A DNA stretch of 64,000 nucleotides from Lepidurus packardi. Lineage: Eukaryota > Arthropoda > Branchiopoda > Notostraca > Triopsidae. Location: positions 1-64,000 of the forward strand of contig JAKZAN010000054.1 of the NCBI GenBank assembly GCA_023053545.1. Reading direction: 5' to 3'. This document shows positions 54,198 through 61,984 of the stretch, in pieces; the stretch's first letter is position 1, and every line of letters begins with the position of its first letter. A model generated the notes under the pieces. It worked only from the letters and a program-made list of their open reading frames with translations. It did no database searches and was not told where the DNA came from. The position numbers and the translations under genes were made by a program.

Positions 54198-54647
54198 ATG
54201 AGTCTACAAGTACAAATCATGGACGAGATTAAAACCGCCATGAGAGCCAAAGATACCGTTGCACTAGAATCGCTACGTGCCGTGAAATCAGCTTTGTTGT
54301 TGGCGCAAACAGAAACTGGTGCGCAACAAGAATTGTCAGTAGATGAAGAAATTAAACTATTGCAGCGTTTGGTGAAACAGCGCAAAGACAGTGCAAGAAT
54401 TTATACCGAGCAAGGTCGTGCAGATCTTGCAGAACCAGAATTATTGCAAGCAGCCGTGATCGAAAAATTCCTGCCTGCGCAGTTAAGTGAAGCGGAAGTG
54501 GAAGCTGTCGTAGCTGTAATTATCGCAGAAAGCGGTGCCAATGGCATGGCCGCAATGGGCCAAGTAATGGGCGCAGCATCGGCGCAACTTGCCGGAAAAA
54601 CGGACGGAAAAACAATTTCTACAATTGTTAAAAAATTATTATCATAA
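54198..54647 (+). CDS. GatB/YqeY domain-containing protein
   Basis: A 149-residue YqeY-type protein: helical N-terminus (QVQIMDEIKTAMRAKDTVALESLRAVKSAL), the EEIKLLQRLVKQRKDSARIYTEQGR segment (about 53-77), and a C-terminal tail LPAQLSEAEVEAVV (about 96-109) with MGAASAQLAGKTDGKTISTIVKKLL. The domain is shared with the tail of the GatB amidotransferase subunit and binds tRNA, but the role of the free protein is not established. A weak -7 match (TAACTTCG) lies near 54170. Confidence 0.9.
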   Translation: MSLQVQIMDEIKTAMRAKDTVALESLRAVKSALLLAQTETGAQQELSVDEEIKLLQRLVKQRKDSARIYTEQGRADLAEPELLQAAVIEKFLPAQLSEAEVEAVVAVIIAESGANGMAAMGQVMGAASAQLAGKTDGKTISTIVKKLLS

Positions 54648-54663
54648 TATTCCTTCGGGAAAT

Positions 54664-54737
54664 GGCCTCGTAGTTCAACTGGATAGAATATCAGATTTCG
54701 GCTCTGAGGGTTGGGGGTTCGAATCCCTTCGAGGTCA
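54664..54737 (+). tRNA. tRNA-Arg (anticodon TCG)
   Basis: A 74-base cloverleaf. The acceptor GGCCTCG pairs with CGAGGTC (one G-T), the D-arm is GTTC/GAAT, and the anticodon stem TCAGA/TCTGA encloses TTTCGGC, giving TCG. The T-arm is GGGGG-TTCGAAT-CCCTT. Discriminator base A, no CCA encoded. Confidence 0.93.
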
Positions 54738-54743
54738 CAAACT

Positions 54744-54782
54744 AGTCTCAAAATACGGTATCGTGTTTTGAGACTTTTTTTT
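54744..54782 (+). terminator. Terminator after tRNA-Arg
   Basis: Stem AGTCTCAAAA / TTTTGAGACT continues through ACG/CGT to a GTAT loop; a T-run follows. Confidence 0.9.
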
Positions 54783-54911
54783 GTCATCTTCGTATAAACT
54801 CCGAGTTTAAAATTTTGCAATTCGGCATTTTTGTTTTGGAATTCAAAATCGTAAAATACAAATCTCTCTGTTTATAATAACTTTCTTATTTTTCCGTTCA
54901 TTTTATTTAAA

Positions 54912-56384
54912 ATGTCAAATATGAGAGTTTTTTTACTTTTTACTGTGGTTTTATCAGCCGCTGTCGCCTTTGCCCGACAAAGACCTGGGGAAATTACGCT
55001 GATTTTCAAGAAGAGCAATTACCTATTTGAAACCACACCTGGCGCGCAAATGTTGAATCCGTTTATCAACTATTCAGAGTTTAATTCTTTTAAGGAATCC
55101 TATATATCACCCCAGAATCAGGTTAAAAACGACACCGTTAAACTGAATATTCAGGACGACAGAATATTCTTAATCCACAATTGGCGGGAATTTAATAGAA
55201 GCACGCGCGTCATTTTGCATCAGAATGACATCGTCGAAATAGATTATGAGAAGGGCTTCCCCAACTTTAGGGTGCTAAATCGTAGCGTTAAACCGATGGA
55301 TTTTAACTTCGAAGCGCAATCCGATATCGCTTTTCCATTGGATGGTTTTTCGTTTTTACGAGCTAATAAGCGGATGCGAACGCCAAAAGAAGCAAAAGCT
55401 TATGCGGCTGAATTGGCTGCGTTTGTAGGTCATGCAAAATCAGTTTTGGATACGCTGCTGAGCTCTGATCAAATTTCGAAAGAATCATACGAAGCGCAAC
55501 TGGCCTACATTACTTATTACGCACTAAATTCGGATACCAAAACAGATTATTCTAAATATAAAAACGAGCTTAAATTTACTGGCTTAATTTGGTTGAAATC
55601 ATACCGGTACTTTCTTGAGTCGTACGTCAAAAACGAGTTCAAAATCAAGAAGTATGAAAAGAAATTGAAAGATTTGGAATTAAAATCCGGAAACAACAAA
55701 AGTACGACGAGTGATGTAAAAGTAGCGTTTGAAGACGCAACAGATGGATTTGTACAAGTTGAAAACGCTGATTTATTTTCTGATCAAGCGAAGGAATATT
55801 TGCTTTATGTGTATTTGAATAGGATCGCAAAAAGCGATTCTCAGAGCCTTTCAACCTACATCGACCGATTCAAAAAGCACTCCTCTGATAAAGCATTGAT
55901 TGCGTCTTTTGAATCGGCATTTTTAGTCGGAGTGGAATCTCAGAAGCAGAAAACAACGGATGTTATTTTATACGACGAAAATAGAAATAGTACCACTTTA
56001 GAGGCAGTTCTGGAAGCGAATAAAGGTAAAGTTGTTTATGTCGATTTCTGGGCAAGTTGGTGTGCGCCTTGTCGGGCTGCGCTTCCGAGTTCCAGGGCCT
56101 TGCATGAGCAATATAAGGAAAAGGATGTTGTGTTTTTATACCTGTCAACCGATTCCAATTTTGACGCCTGGAAGAAAGCAAATCAGTTTGAAACTTTGAC
56201 ACAGAATAGCTACTTAATTCTGAATGTCAAGGCGTCGGAATACTTGAAGAAGCTCGAAATTGATTTTATTCCAAGGTATGTGCTAATTGATCGGAATGGT
56301 GCGATTCACAACGGGAAAGCGCCAGCGCCGAACTCAGATAAAATAAAAAAGGAACTTGACGAAATGTTGCGCGATAAACAGTAG
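54912..56384 (+). CDS. TlpA-type thioredoxin-domain protein with N-terminal DUF region
   Basis: A 490-residue exported protein: signal peptide (RVFLLFTVVLSAAVAFA), a large N-terminal region of unknown fold, and a C-terminal thioredoxin domain. The redox site is WCAPC (C384, C387), inside VVYVDFWASWCAPCRAALPSS; the downstream Asp and cis-Pro (FIPRYVLIDRNGA) are present. It probably reduces disulfides in the periplasm. ATG codons at 54912 and 54921 both fit; no promoter box is clear. The gene is alone between tRNA-Arg and a DUF1398 gene. Confidence 0.87.
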   Translation: MSNMRVFLLFTVVLSAAVAFARQRPGEITLIFKKSNYLFETTPGAQMLNPFINYSEFNSFKESYISPQNQVKNDTVKLNIQDDRIFLIHNWREFNRSTRVILHQNDIVEIDYEKGFPNFRVLNRSVKPMDFNFEAQSDIAFPLDGFSFLRANKRMRTPKEAKAYAAELAAFVGHAKSVLDTLLSSDQISKESYEAQLAYITYYALNSDTKTDYSKYKNELKFTGLIWLKSYRYFLESYVKNEFKIKKYEKKLKDLELKSGNNKSTTSDVKVAFEDATDGFVQVENADLFSDQAKEYLLYVYLNRIAKSDSQSLSTYIDRFKKHSSDKALIASFESAFLVGVESQKQKTTDVILYDENRNSTTLEAVLEANKGKVVYVDFWASWCAPCRAALPSSRALHEQYKEKDVVFLYLSTDSNFDAWKKANQFETLTQNSYLILNVKASEYLKKLEIDFIPRYVLIDRNGAIHNGKAPAPNSDKIKKELDEMLRDKQ

Positions 56385-56407
56385 AATAGTTTTAATCTGA
56401 ATTAAGT

Positions 56408-56797
56408 TTAGCCCGGAATTCTTTCTTCTAAAACAAGGTTTCCAGCCGCATCGTAGTAGGTGCAGGTCATATTTTCGAGATCCATAATCCATTTTTCGAC
56501 ACCGGCCGCGGCGCAGTCTGCGCAAAAGGTAAAGTAGTCCGTTTGGCCTTGCTGGTGCGCTTTTAAACGTATATTAAATTGTTCTAGGTTGTTTTTCTCA
56601 GATATGTTCAAGTCACCGTACTTCGGTTCTGATTTTGTTGAAAATTTATCGGTTCCAAAATATTCAGAGTGGCTGTCTTTTACCCAAGTTTCAAAGCGCA
56701 AAACGCCGATTTTCTTAAGGTCTTGAATATACTGAGGAAAATCTGAGCCTGATTTTACTTTTTGATGTGCTTCTTGAATTTGAGATATGGTAAACAT
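56408..56797 (-). CDS. DUF1398 family protein
   Basis: A 129-residue small cytoplasmic protein matching DUF1398 (YbcV-like; old name phage envelope protein). Family segments are FTISQIQEAHQKVKSGSDFPQYIQDLKKIGVLRFETWVKDSHSEYFG and a C-terminal stretch FTFCADCAAAGVEKWIMDLENMTCTYYD. No function is known; two closely spaced cysteines (FCADC) could bind metal, which is speculation. A weak -7 match TATACTTG lies upstream (56830s, minus strand). Confidence 0.87.
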   Translation of the reverse strand: MFTISQIQEAHQKVKSGSDFPQYIQDLKKIGVLRFETWVKDSHSEYFGTDKFSTKSEPKYGDLNISEKNNLEQFNIRLKAHQQGQTDYFTFCADCAAAGVEKWIMDLENMTCTYYDAAGNLVLEERIPG

Positions 56798-56962
56798 AAT
56801 TGTGTGTGCGTAAGATTAAGACTGCAAGTATAGTACTTTTCCTGAATTTACTGCTAGTAATCTGTAAATAATCTAACATGATTTTTATTCTGCCTTCAAC
56901 TGTACGTTGGCGTTGAAGTTTGATGTAATGATCACATCATTTGATTTAGGTGGACATAAAAA

Positions 56963-56996
56963 AAAGGCTGCTTTATAAATTAAATCAGCCTTTTCT
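56963..56996 (-). terminator. Terminator downstream of the tatA gene
   Basis: On the minus strand AAAAGGCTG / CAGCCTTTT with an A/T-rich 15-base loop, followed by a T-run. It lies 36 bases beyond the tatA stop. The rest of 56798-57031 shows no gene. Confidence 0.8.
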
Positions 56997-57031
56997 CGTT
57001 TAGCAACAATATAACAATTTAACTAAAAAAA

Positions 57032-57226
57032 TTAATTTTCGTCTAGGGACTTTTTGGTATTTGTAGGTTCTTCTTTAGTGGCATTCTTAAACTCTTTTAC
57101 GCCAGATCCCAAGCCTTTCATCAACTCGGGAATTTTCTTCCCGCCGAATAAGAGCAACAAGATAACAGCAATTAAAAGTACCTGCTCCATGCCAACTACA
57201 CCTAAAAATATTGATAAAGCATTCAT
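57032..57226 (-). CDS. tatA: Sec-independent protein translocase TatA
   Basis: A 64-residue protein with a membrane helix ([21 protein letters not shown]), the FG hinge, and an amphipathic helix ([20 protein letters not shown]). It matches the short TatA form, while the longer TatA/B protein at 23.0 kb is a paralogue. It forms the protein-conducting pore for folded substrates together with TatC, which is not in this window. Promoter TATCTTTG is at 57243-57250 (minus strand). Confidence 0.92.
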   Translation of the reverse strand: MNALSIFLGVVGMEQVLLIAVILLLLFGGKKIPELMKGLGSGVKEFKNATKEEPTNTKKSLDEN

Positions 57227-57242
57227 AACCTAATTTTTTCGG

Positions 57243-57250
57243 CAAAGATA
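57243..57250 (-). promoter_or_regulatory. -7 promoter box of tatA (TATCTTTG on minus strand)
   Basis: Plus-strand CAAAGATA lies 17 bases before the tatA ATG and is an exact consensus match. Confidence 0.6.
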
Positions 57251-57302
57251 TATTCGTAAAGTAGTTTTTATTTCCAAATCAGATTAAAATCAACTTAATA
57301 TT

Positions 57303-57965
57303 TTAGACCGCTAAAATTGATTTTAGATCTGCAATGGTCTGTATTGGATTTTCAGATTTAAAAACGAAATTTCCAGCAACCAAAACGTCTGCGCCAGCAT
57401 TAGCAAGCGCAACAGCGTTACCACTATTCACACCACCGTCAATTTCTATAATCGTCGCAGCACCTTTTTCCGTAATCATGGCCTTTAGCTGTGCAACTTT
57501 TGCGTAAGTATTTTCGATAAAACTTTGGCCACCAAAACCAGGGTTTACGCTCATAATACAAACCAGATCAATATCTGCAATCACATCTGCAAGTAAATGT
57601 ACTGGCGTGTGCGGGTTTAGAGCAACACCAGCCTTCATTCCCGCTGCTTTGATGGCTTGCAAGGTTCTGTGCAAGTGCGTACAAGCTTCATAATGAACGG
57701 TTAAAATATTGGCGCCTAAATTTGCGAAAGTCGAAATATATCGGTCTGGGTCAACAATCATTAAATGAACGTCTATTGTTTTCTTTGCATGCCTTGCAAT
57801 TGCTTCTAAAACAGGCATTCCAAAAGAAATATTAGGTACGAAAACGCCATCCATAATATCAATGTGAAACCAGTCTGCTTCACTACTGTTCACCATCTCA
57901 ATATCGCGTTGCAGGTTAGCGAAATCTGCCGCCAAAACTGATGGCGCAATTAAAGTATTTTTCAT
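57303..57965 (-). CDS. rpe: Ribulose-phosphate 3-epimerase
   Basis: Interconverts ribulose 5-phosphate and xylulose 5-phosphate in the pentose phosphate pathway. The 220-residue TIM barrel has the metal/catalytic motifs FHIDIMDGVFVPN (about 37-49), VHLMIVDPDRY (about 70-80), CIMSVNPGFGGQSF (about 136-149) and IDGGVN (about 173-178). Length is normal. It has a promoter box (TATCTTTG, minus strand) at 57985-57992 giving a leader of about 14 bases. Single gene. Confidence 0.96.
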   Translation of the reverse strand: MKNTLIAPSVLAADFANLQRDIEMVNSSEADWFHIDIMDGVFVPNISFGMPVLEAIARHAKKTIDVHLMIVDPDRYISTFANLGANILTVHYEACTHLHRTLQAIKAAGMKAGVALNPHTPVHLLADVIADIDLVCIMSVNPGFGGQSFIENTYAKVAQLKAMITEKGAATIIEIDGGVNSGNAVALANAGADVLVAGNFVFKSENPIQTIADLKSILAV

Positions 57966-57984
57966 TAAAATTGGTTTTGAGACG

Positions 57985-57992
57985 CAAAGATA
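57985..57992 (-). promoter_or_regulatory. -7 promoter box of rpe (TATCTTTG on minus strand)
   Basis: Plus-strand CAAAGATA at 57985-57992 is TATCTTTG on the minus strand, 20 bases before the ATG. Confidence 0.6.
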
Positions 57993-58181
57993 GTGAATAA
58001 GCTAATTGCAAATCGACAAAAGAAATTTGGTGCTAAGGTTTACGTTTTTAGTGCTTTTGGCGCCGGTTTGTAAATGTAGATTGTCGTTGCCTATGCAATA
58101 GTAACATTAAACTAACCTTGCGTTTTTGTAACGATAATCTTTTTATAACAATGCAATAACCTCGTTTTTGCACTGTGATGG

Positions 58182-58189
58182 TAGATTTG
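58182..58189 (+). promoter_or_regulatory. -7 promoter box TAGATTTG before the beta-helix lipoprotein gene
   Basis: TAGATTTG matches TAnnTTTG, 60 bases before the ATG at 58249. No clear gene is seen in 57993-58248. Confidence 0.5.
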
Positions 58190-58248
58190 TTACAGATGTA
58201 GAAACAAGATTTAGAAAAAAAATTAAATAACAGATTAAGACTTAAACA

Positions 58249-59427
58249 ATGAAAAAATTTATTTTGGGACTCGCTTTTTCAAGCGTCATTTTTACCGGAT
58301 GTACCATCAAAGACGATGAAGATGTAACGCCGCAAACAGGCGAAATTACAGGTACATATACTAGTAGTGTCGATTTTCCATTTGGGAGCTATACCTTAAA
58401 GGGTATTGTTAAAGTAGCCTCAGGAGCTACACTGTCATTCGCCGCTGGTTCAATCATAACATGTGACAAAGAAACAGGCGACAACGCTCTTGTAGTTTTA
58501 AACGGTGGCAAATTGATTATTAATGGGTCTGAAAGTGCGCCAGTTGTCTTCACGGAACGGTCTAGAGTCCCGGGATCTTGGGGCGGAATTATCATGTATG
58601 GAAATGCGCCAATTAAGGCAATTGGTGGAATCGCGACTGCAACTTCTGAAGATGGTAACAATCAAACGTATGGTGGCAGTAATGCTACTCATAATGGTGG
58701 CTCGCTGTCTTATGTAAGGGTTGAATATGCGGGATCCAAATTAGCTGACGGAACAAAAGAAAATAATGCCTTTACATTCTATTCGGTCGGATCAGCTACA
58801 AATTTGGATCACTTAGTGGCTTATAAAGGTGCAGATGATGGTTTTGAATTTTTTGGCGGCACTGTTAGTGCATCTTATCTAATTTCATACGGAAATTATG
58901 ACGATGCTTTTGATTGGCAAGATGGCTGGCAAGGCCAAGAAAACACACATTGGTATGCCTTTCAAATAGGCAAAGGTAACTTTGGGATGGAAATTGAAGC
59001 CTCTGGTAACAACAACGCTTTTTTTCCAAAGGTGGCAAATATCACTTTAAAAAGACAGCCCGGAACAACTCCTGAAGTGGCGGGGTCTATTGAAATTGAT
59101 GCCTTTCAATTCAAAAAGGAAGGAAATGGCGAATTTAGCAACATCGTTGTTGACGGTTATGGTGCCTATACCGAAGGAGGAACTACTTTTCAGGGTGCAG
59201 CAGTCAAAATTCAAGATGCTACGACAAACAATAACCAAGTTAATGGATCGAAAATTAAGATTCAGGATCTAAAAATTGTGAACACTGCCCAGTCTTTTGT
59301 TGGCGCTTCGAGCAGTATTAGCGTTGCTTTCCCTTCAGGACAGTTTGTTTTGAATGCAGCGGCAGCAGGCGCGACGATTTTATCTGGTGCATGGTCAACA
59401 GTTGACGGAATTAGTTTGATTAGGTAA
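58249..59427 (+). CDS. Surface lipoprotein with pectate-lyase-like beta-helix
   Basis: A 392-residue lipoprotein: signal peptide MKKFILGLAFSSVIFTGC (Cys18), followed by an acidic run CTIKDDEDV, which resembles the export signal for surface-exposed lipoproteins in Bacteroidota. The rest is a Gly/Asn/Ala-rich right-handed parallel beta-helix-like repeat region (GGKLIINGSESAPVVFTE, GSWGGIIMYGNAP, YAFQIGKGNFGMEIEASGNNN). No catalytic Asp/Lys cluster of polysaccharide lyases is clear. Its substrate is unknown. It is followed by a terminator and a T9SS mini-protein. Confidence 0.78.
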   Translation: MKKFILGLAFSSVIFTGCTIKDDEDVTPQTGEITGTYTSSVDFPFGSYTLKGIVKVASGATLSFAAGSIITCDKETGDNALVVLNGGKLIINGSESAPVVFTERSRVPGSWGGIIMYGNAPIKAIGGIATATSEDGNNQTYGGSNATHNGGSLSYVRVEYAGSKLADGTKENNAFTFYSVGSATNLDHLVAYKGADDGFEFFGGTVSASYLISYGNYDDAFDWQDGWQGQENTHWYAFQIGKGNFGMEIEASGNNNAFFPKVANITLKRQPGTTPEVAGSIEIDAFQFKKEGNGEFSNIVVDGYGAYTEGGTTFQGAAVKIQDATTNNNQVNGSKIKIQDLKIVNTAQSFVGASSSISVAFPSGQFVLNAAAAGATILSGAWSTVDGISLIR

Positions 59428-59447
59428 GCGTATAAGCAGATTTGAGA

Positions 59448-59474
59448 AGCCCCTAATATTTTAGGGGTTTTTTG
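59448..59474 (+). terminator. Terminator after the beta-helix lipoprotein gene
   Basis: Stem CCCCTAA / TTAGGGG with a 4-base loop, followed by a T-run, 20 bases after the stop codon. Confidence 0.85.
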
Positions 59475-59524
59475 CTTTAGTCCTGGTTGAAATTTAATAA
59501 TTTTGTAGACTGAATTGGTATGTG

Positions 59525-59848
59525 ATGAAGAAAAAATACAACTTGCTGTTATTTATTGGTTTGATATTTGCATTTGAAGCAATGGCGCAAGACGGAAAGT
59601 CAAGTAAGATGAATGATCTGGAAATTGGCTTTTATCCCAACCCAGTTGTTTCCGGTGGTAAAATTTATATTGTTTCAAAATCAGCAGAAACAAGAGAAGT
59701 GGCAATTTTTGATGTGTTGGGTAAAAATGTATACAGTTCTTTCACAAACGCAAAAGAAATTAACATTAATTCAGTTTTACCGGGCATTTACCTTATAAAA
59801 ATAAAAGAACGAGAATATTCGATCACAAGAAAACTGATTGTTAGATAA
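59525..59848 (+). CDS. Minimal T9SS type A sorting-domain protein
   Basis: A 107-residue protein made of a signal peptide (cleavage near AMAQ, residue 22), a linker of about 10 residues and a T9SS type A C-terminal domain (about 33-107): YPNPVVSGGKIYIVS, EVAIFDVLGKNVYSS, GIYLIKIKEREYSITRKLIVR. No other domain is present. The ORF can begin at GTG 59522; I prefer ATG 59525. It lies 97 bp after the lipoprotein. The terminator between them suggests separate transcripts, although the pairing looks designed. Confidence 0.85.
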   Translation: MKKKYNLLLFIGLIFAFEAMAQDGKSSKMNDLEIGFYPNPVVSGGKIYIVSKSAETREVAIFDVLGKNVYSSFTNAKEININSVLPGIYLIKIKEREYSITRKLIVR

Positions 59849-59923
59849 TTATAGTCTTTTATTTGTTGTTTTAAACTTAATCAAAATTTAACGATTAACT
59901 TTTCTACTTTGTGAAATACTTGA

Positions 59924-59931
59924 TATATTTG
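59924..59931 (+). promoter_or_regulatory. -7 promoter box TATATTTG before the T9SS cargo gene
   Basis: TATATTTG matches TAnnTTTG and lies 23 bases before the ATG at 59955. Confidence 0.55.
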
Positions 59932-59954
59932 CACCTATAAATATAAATGAAAAT

Positions 59955-60941
59955 ATGAAAAAACTCTACACTTTAATTCTTACTCTAGTTTCTTTTTTAA
60001 CCTTTGCTCAGGTTACTGAAAATTTCACTGGGACTGGCAGTCTTATTACAAACGGTTGGATATCGCATAGCGGAACTGCAGGTCAGGTTGTAAATGTTGC
60101 GGGATCTCTGGTTTATCCTGGTATTGCTGCAATTGGAAACAAAACTGCGATTGTTGCGGGCGGGTCTGAAGATGTTAATTTGGCTTCTACGGCTGGGTTA
60201 ACTGGTTCAATATATTATTCTGCTATTCTTAATGTGCAAAACACTACAGGATTGGGTTCAAATTCATCTACAGGTGATTACTTTTTGGGGCTTGGAAATG
60301 TTGCAGGTAGTACTCTGAGTAATTATAATGGAAGATTATACATCAGAACAGGTTCTGTTGCCAATACTTTTAATATTGGAGTTTTAAATGCAAGTGGTGG
60401 ATCTGCCGCACCATCATTCAGTGCTACAAATTATCCAGTTGATACTCCAATTTTTGTTGTCGTAAAGTACACAATAGCTGGAAACTCCGCTGATTTGTGG
60501 ATAAACCCAACGGTAGGCGGGACCGAAGGAACTGTGACAGCTACAAATGCTACAGGTAGTACTGCAGCGCCAACGCAGATTGCAAGTATTGCAATTCGCC
60601 AAGGAGGAAATGCAATAAACGGAACTGGAAACGTGGAAATTGATGCAATCCGAGTGGGATCTACATATGAATCAGTTACAGCAGTTGTACTTCGTGTAGC
60701 TCAAAACGCTATTAATGGTTTGCAAGTGTATCCAAATCCAGTAACAAATGGTATTTTGAACATCAAAACAGACATCGATTCTGAGAAAAGTGTTGCGATT
60801 TATGATGTGCTAGGAAAACAAGTTTTAGCAACTTCTGTTAATGACCAAACTATAAATGTATCAAACCTGAAAGCTGGAGTATACATTATTAAAATTACCG
60901 AAGAAGGAAAAACTGCTACTAGAAAATTAGTAATCAAGTAA
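59955..60941 (+). CDS. Secreted protein with T9SS type A sorting domain
   Basis: A 328-residue secreted protein with a signal peptide (MKKLYTLILTLVSFLTFAQ), a Gly/Thr/Asn-rich beta-sandwich-like middle region (about 25-250), and a C-terminal T9SS type A domain (about 255-328: LQVYPNPVTNGILNIKTD, AIYDVLGKQVLAT, GVYIIKITEEGKTATRKLVIK). I do not recognise the middle domain; it may bind carbohydrate or act as an adhesin. It is followed by a terminator. Confidence 0.85.
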   Translation: MKKLYTLILTLVSFLTFAQVTENFTGTGSLITNGWISHSGTAGQVVNVAGSLVYPGIAAIGNKTAIVAGGSEDVNLASTAGLTGSIYYSAILNVQNTTGLGSNSSTGDYFLGLGNVAGSTLSNYNGRLYIRTGSVANTFNIGVLNASGGSAAPSFSATNYPVDTPIFVVVKYTIAGNSADLWINPTVGGTEGTVTATNATGSTAAPTQIASIAIRQGGNAINGTGNVEIDAIRVGSTYESVTAVVLRVAQNAINGLQVYPNPVTNGILNIKTDIDSEKSVAIYDVLGKQVLATSVNDQTINVSNLKAGVYIIKITEEGKTATRKLVIK

Positions 60942-60961
60942 TTACTTTCTAAATATTCTGG

Positions 60962-60988
60962 AAGCCCTGATTTATCGGGGCTTTTTTG
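60962..60988 (+). terminator. Terminator after the T9SS cargo gene
   Basis: Stem AAGCCCTGA / TCGGGGCTT (one G-T) with a 4-base loop and T-run. Confidence 0.82.
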
Positions 60989-61008
60989 TTTTATAAAAAA
61001 ATTAAAGT

Positions 61009-61983
61009 TTGCAAGACGAAATTTTCAACATATCAGGAAAGAAAGCTTTCGAAAAATTAGCGCTAAAGGTGTTTCGATACCAGCATGAGCATGTTGCAGT
61101 TTATCGAGAATTTTGTGACTTATTGAAAGTGAATCCGCTTGAAATTAAAACAATTTCTCAAATTCCGTTTTTGCCCATCACGTTTTTTAAATCGCATGAG
61201 GTCTTGGCGCGACATAAATCTAAAGAGATCGCTTTTACTTCAAGTGGCACAACTGGATTAGTGACTAGCCAGCATCTCGTTGCTGACGTTTCGCTCTATG
61301 AAAAAAGCTTTAAAAAGGGTTTCAGTACATTTTATGGCAACGTCGAAAATTATGCAATTCTGGCTTTATTACCTTCATATTTGGAGCGTGAAGGATCGTC
61401 GTTGGTATACATGTTTAAGGAATTAATTGCCGATAGCAATAATATCGATAGTGGGTTTTATCTGAATGATTATAATGCATTAATTGAGAAAATTAAGCAA
61501 TTGGAGCAGGAAGGCCAAAATGTCTTGTTAATTGGCGTCACATACGCACTTCTAGATTTGGCTGAGCTTCTTCCTTTCAAGCTCAACAGCACAATTGTTA
61601 TGGAAACCGGCGGAATGAAAGGCCGCAGGCGCGAGATGATAAGAGCGGAATTACATGAAGTTTTATGCCAAGGCTTTGGCGTGTCAAGTATTCATTCGGA
61701 ATATGGCATGACCGAGCTTTTGTCGCAAGCGTACTCTCTTGGCGACGGTATTTTTGAATGCCCTCCGTGGATGAAAATCTTAATTCGAGATACAGAAGAT
61801 CCGTTGTCTTACATTGGCTCAAACAGGACAGGCGGCGTAAATGTGATTGATCTTGCTAACATCAATTCATGCGCTTTTATTGCCACACAAGACCTTGGCA
61901 AAGCTTATGAAAATGGCACCTTTGAAATTTTAGGTAGATTCGATAATTCCGACATTCGCGGTTGCAATCTTATGGTTATGTAA
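61009..61983 (+). CDS. LuxE/PaaK-family acyl-protein synthetase-like acyltransferase
   Basis: A 324-residue protein of the LuxE (acyl-protein synthetase)/PaaK superfamily. It has the ANL-type phosphate-binding loop FTSSGTTG (76-83), a GMTELL-type segment (EYGMTELLSQAYS, about 238-250), and the C-terminal TQDLGKAYENGTFEILGRFDNSDIRG (about 293-318). The start is TTG at 61009 (MQDEIFNI). No luxC or luxD reductase partners are near it, so it is not a luminescence system. Its stop is 2 bp from that of tyrS. It probably activates a carboxylate as an acyl adenylate, with an unknown acceptor. Confidence 0.85.
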   Translation: MQDEIFNISGKKAFEKLALKVFRYQHEHVAVYREFCDLLKVNPLEIKTISQIPFLPITFFKSHEVLARHKSKEIAFTSSGTTGLVTSQHLVADVSLYEKSFKKGFSTFYGNVENYAILALLPSYLEREGSSLVYMFKELIADSNNIDSGFYLNDYNALIEKIKQLEQEGQNVLLIGVTYALLDLAELLPFKLNSTIVMETGGMKGRRREMIRAELHEVLCQGFGVSSIHSEYGMTELLSQAYSLGDGIFECPPWMKILIRDTEDPLSYIGSNRTGGVNVIDLANINSCAFIATQDLGKAYENGTFEILGRFDNSDIRGCNLMVM

Positions 61984-61984
61984 C

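Noticed and set aside
61009..61983. Part of a bioluminescence (lux) system
   Set aside because: No luxA, luxB, luxC or luxD genes are near; LuxE-like folds occur widely in other pathways.
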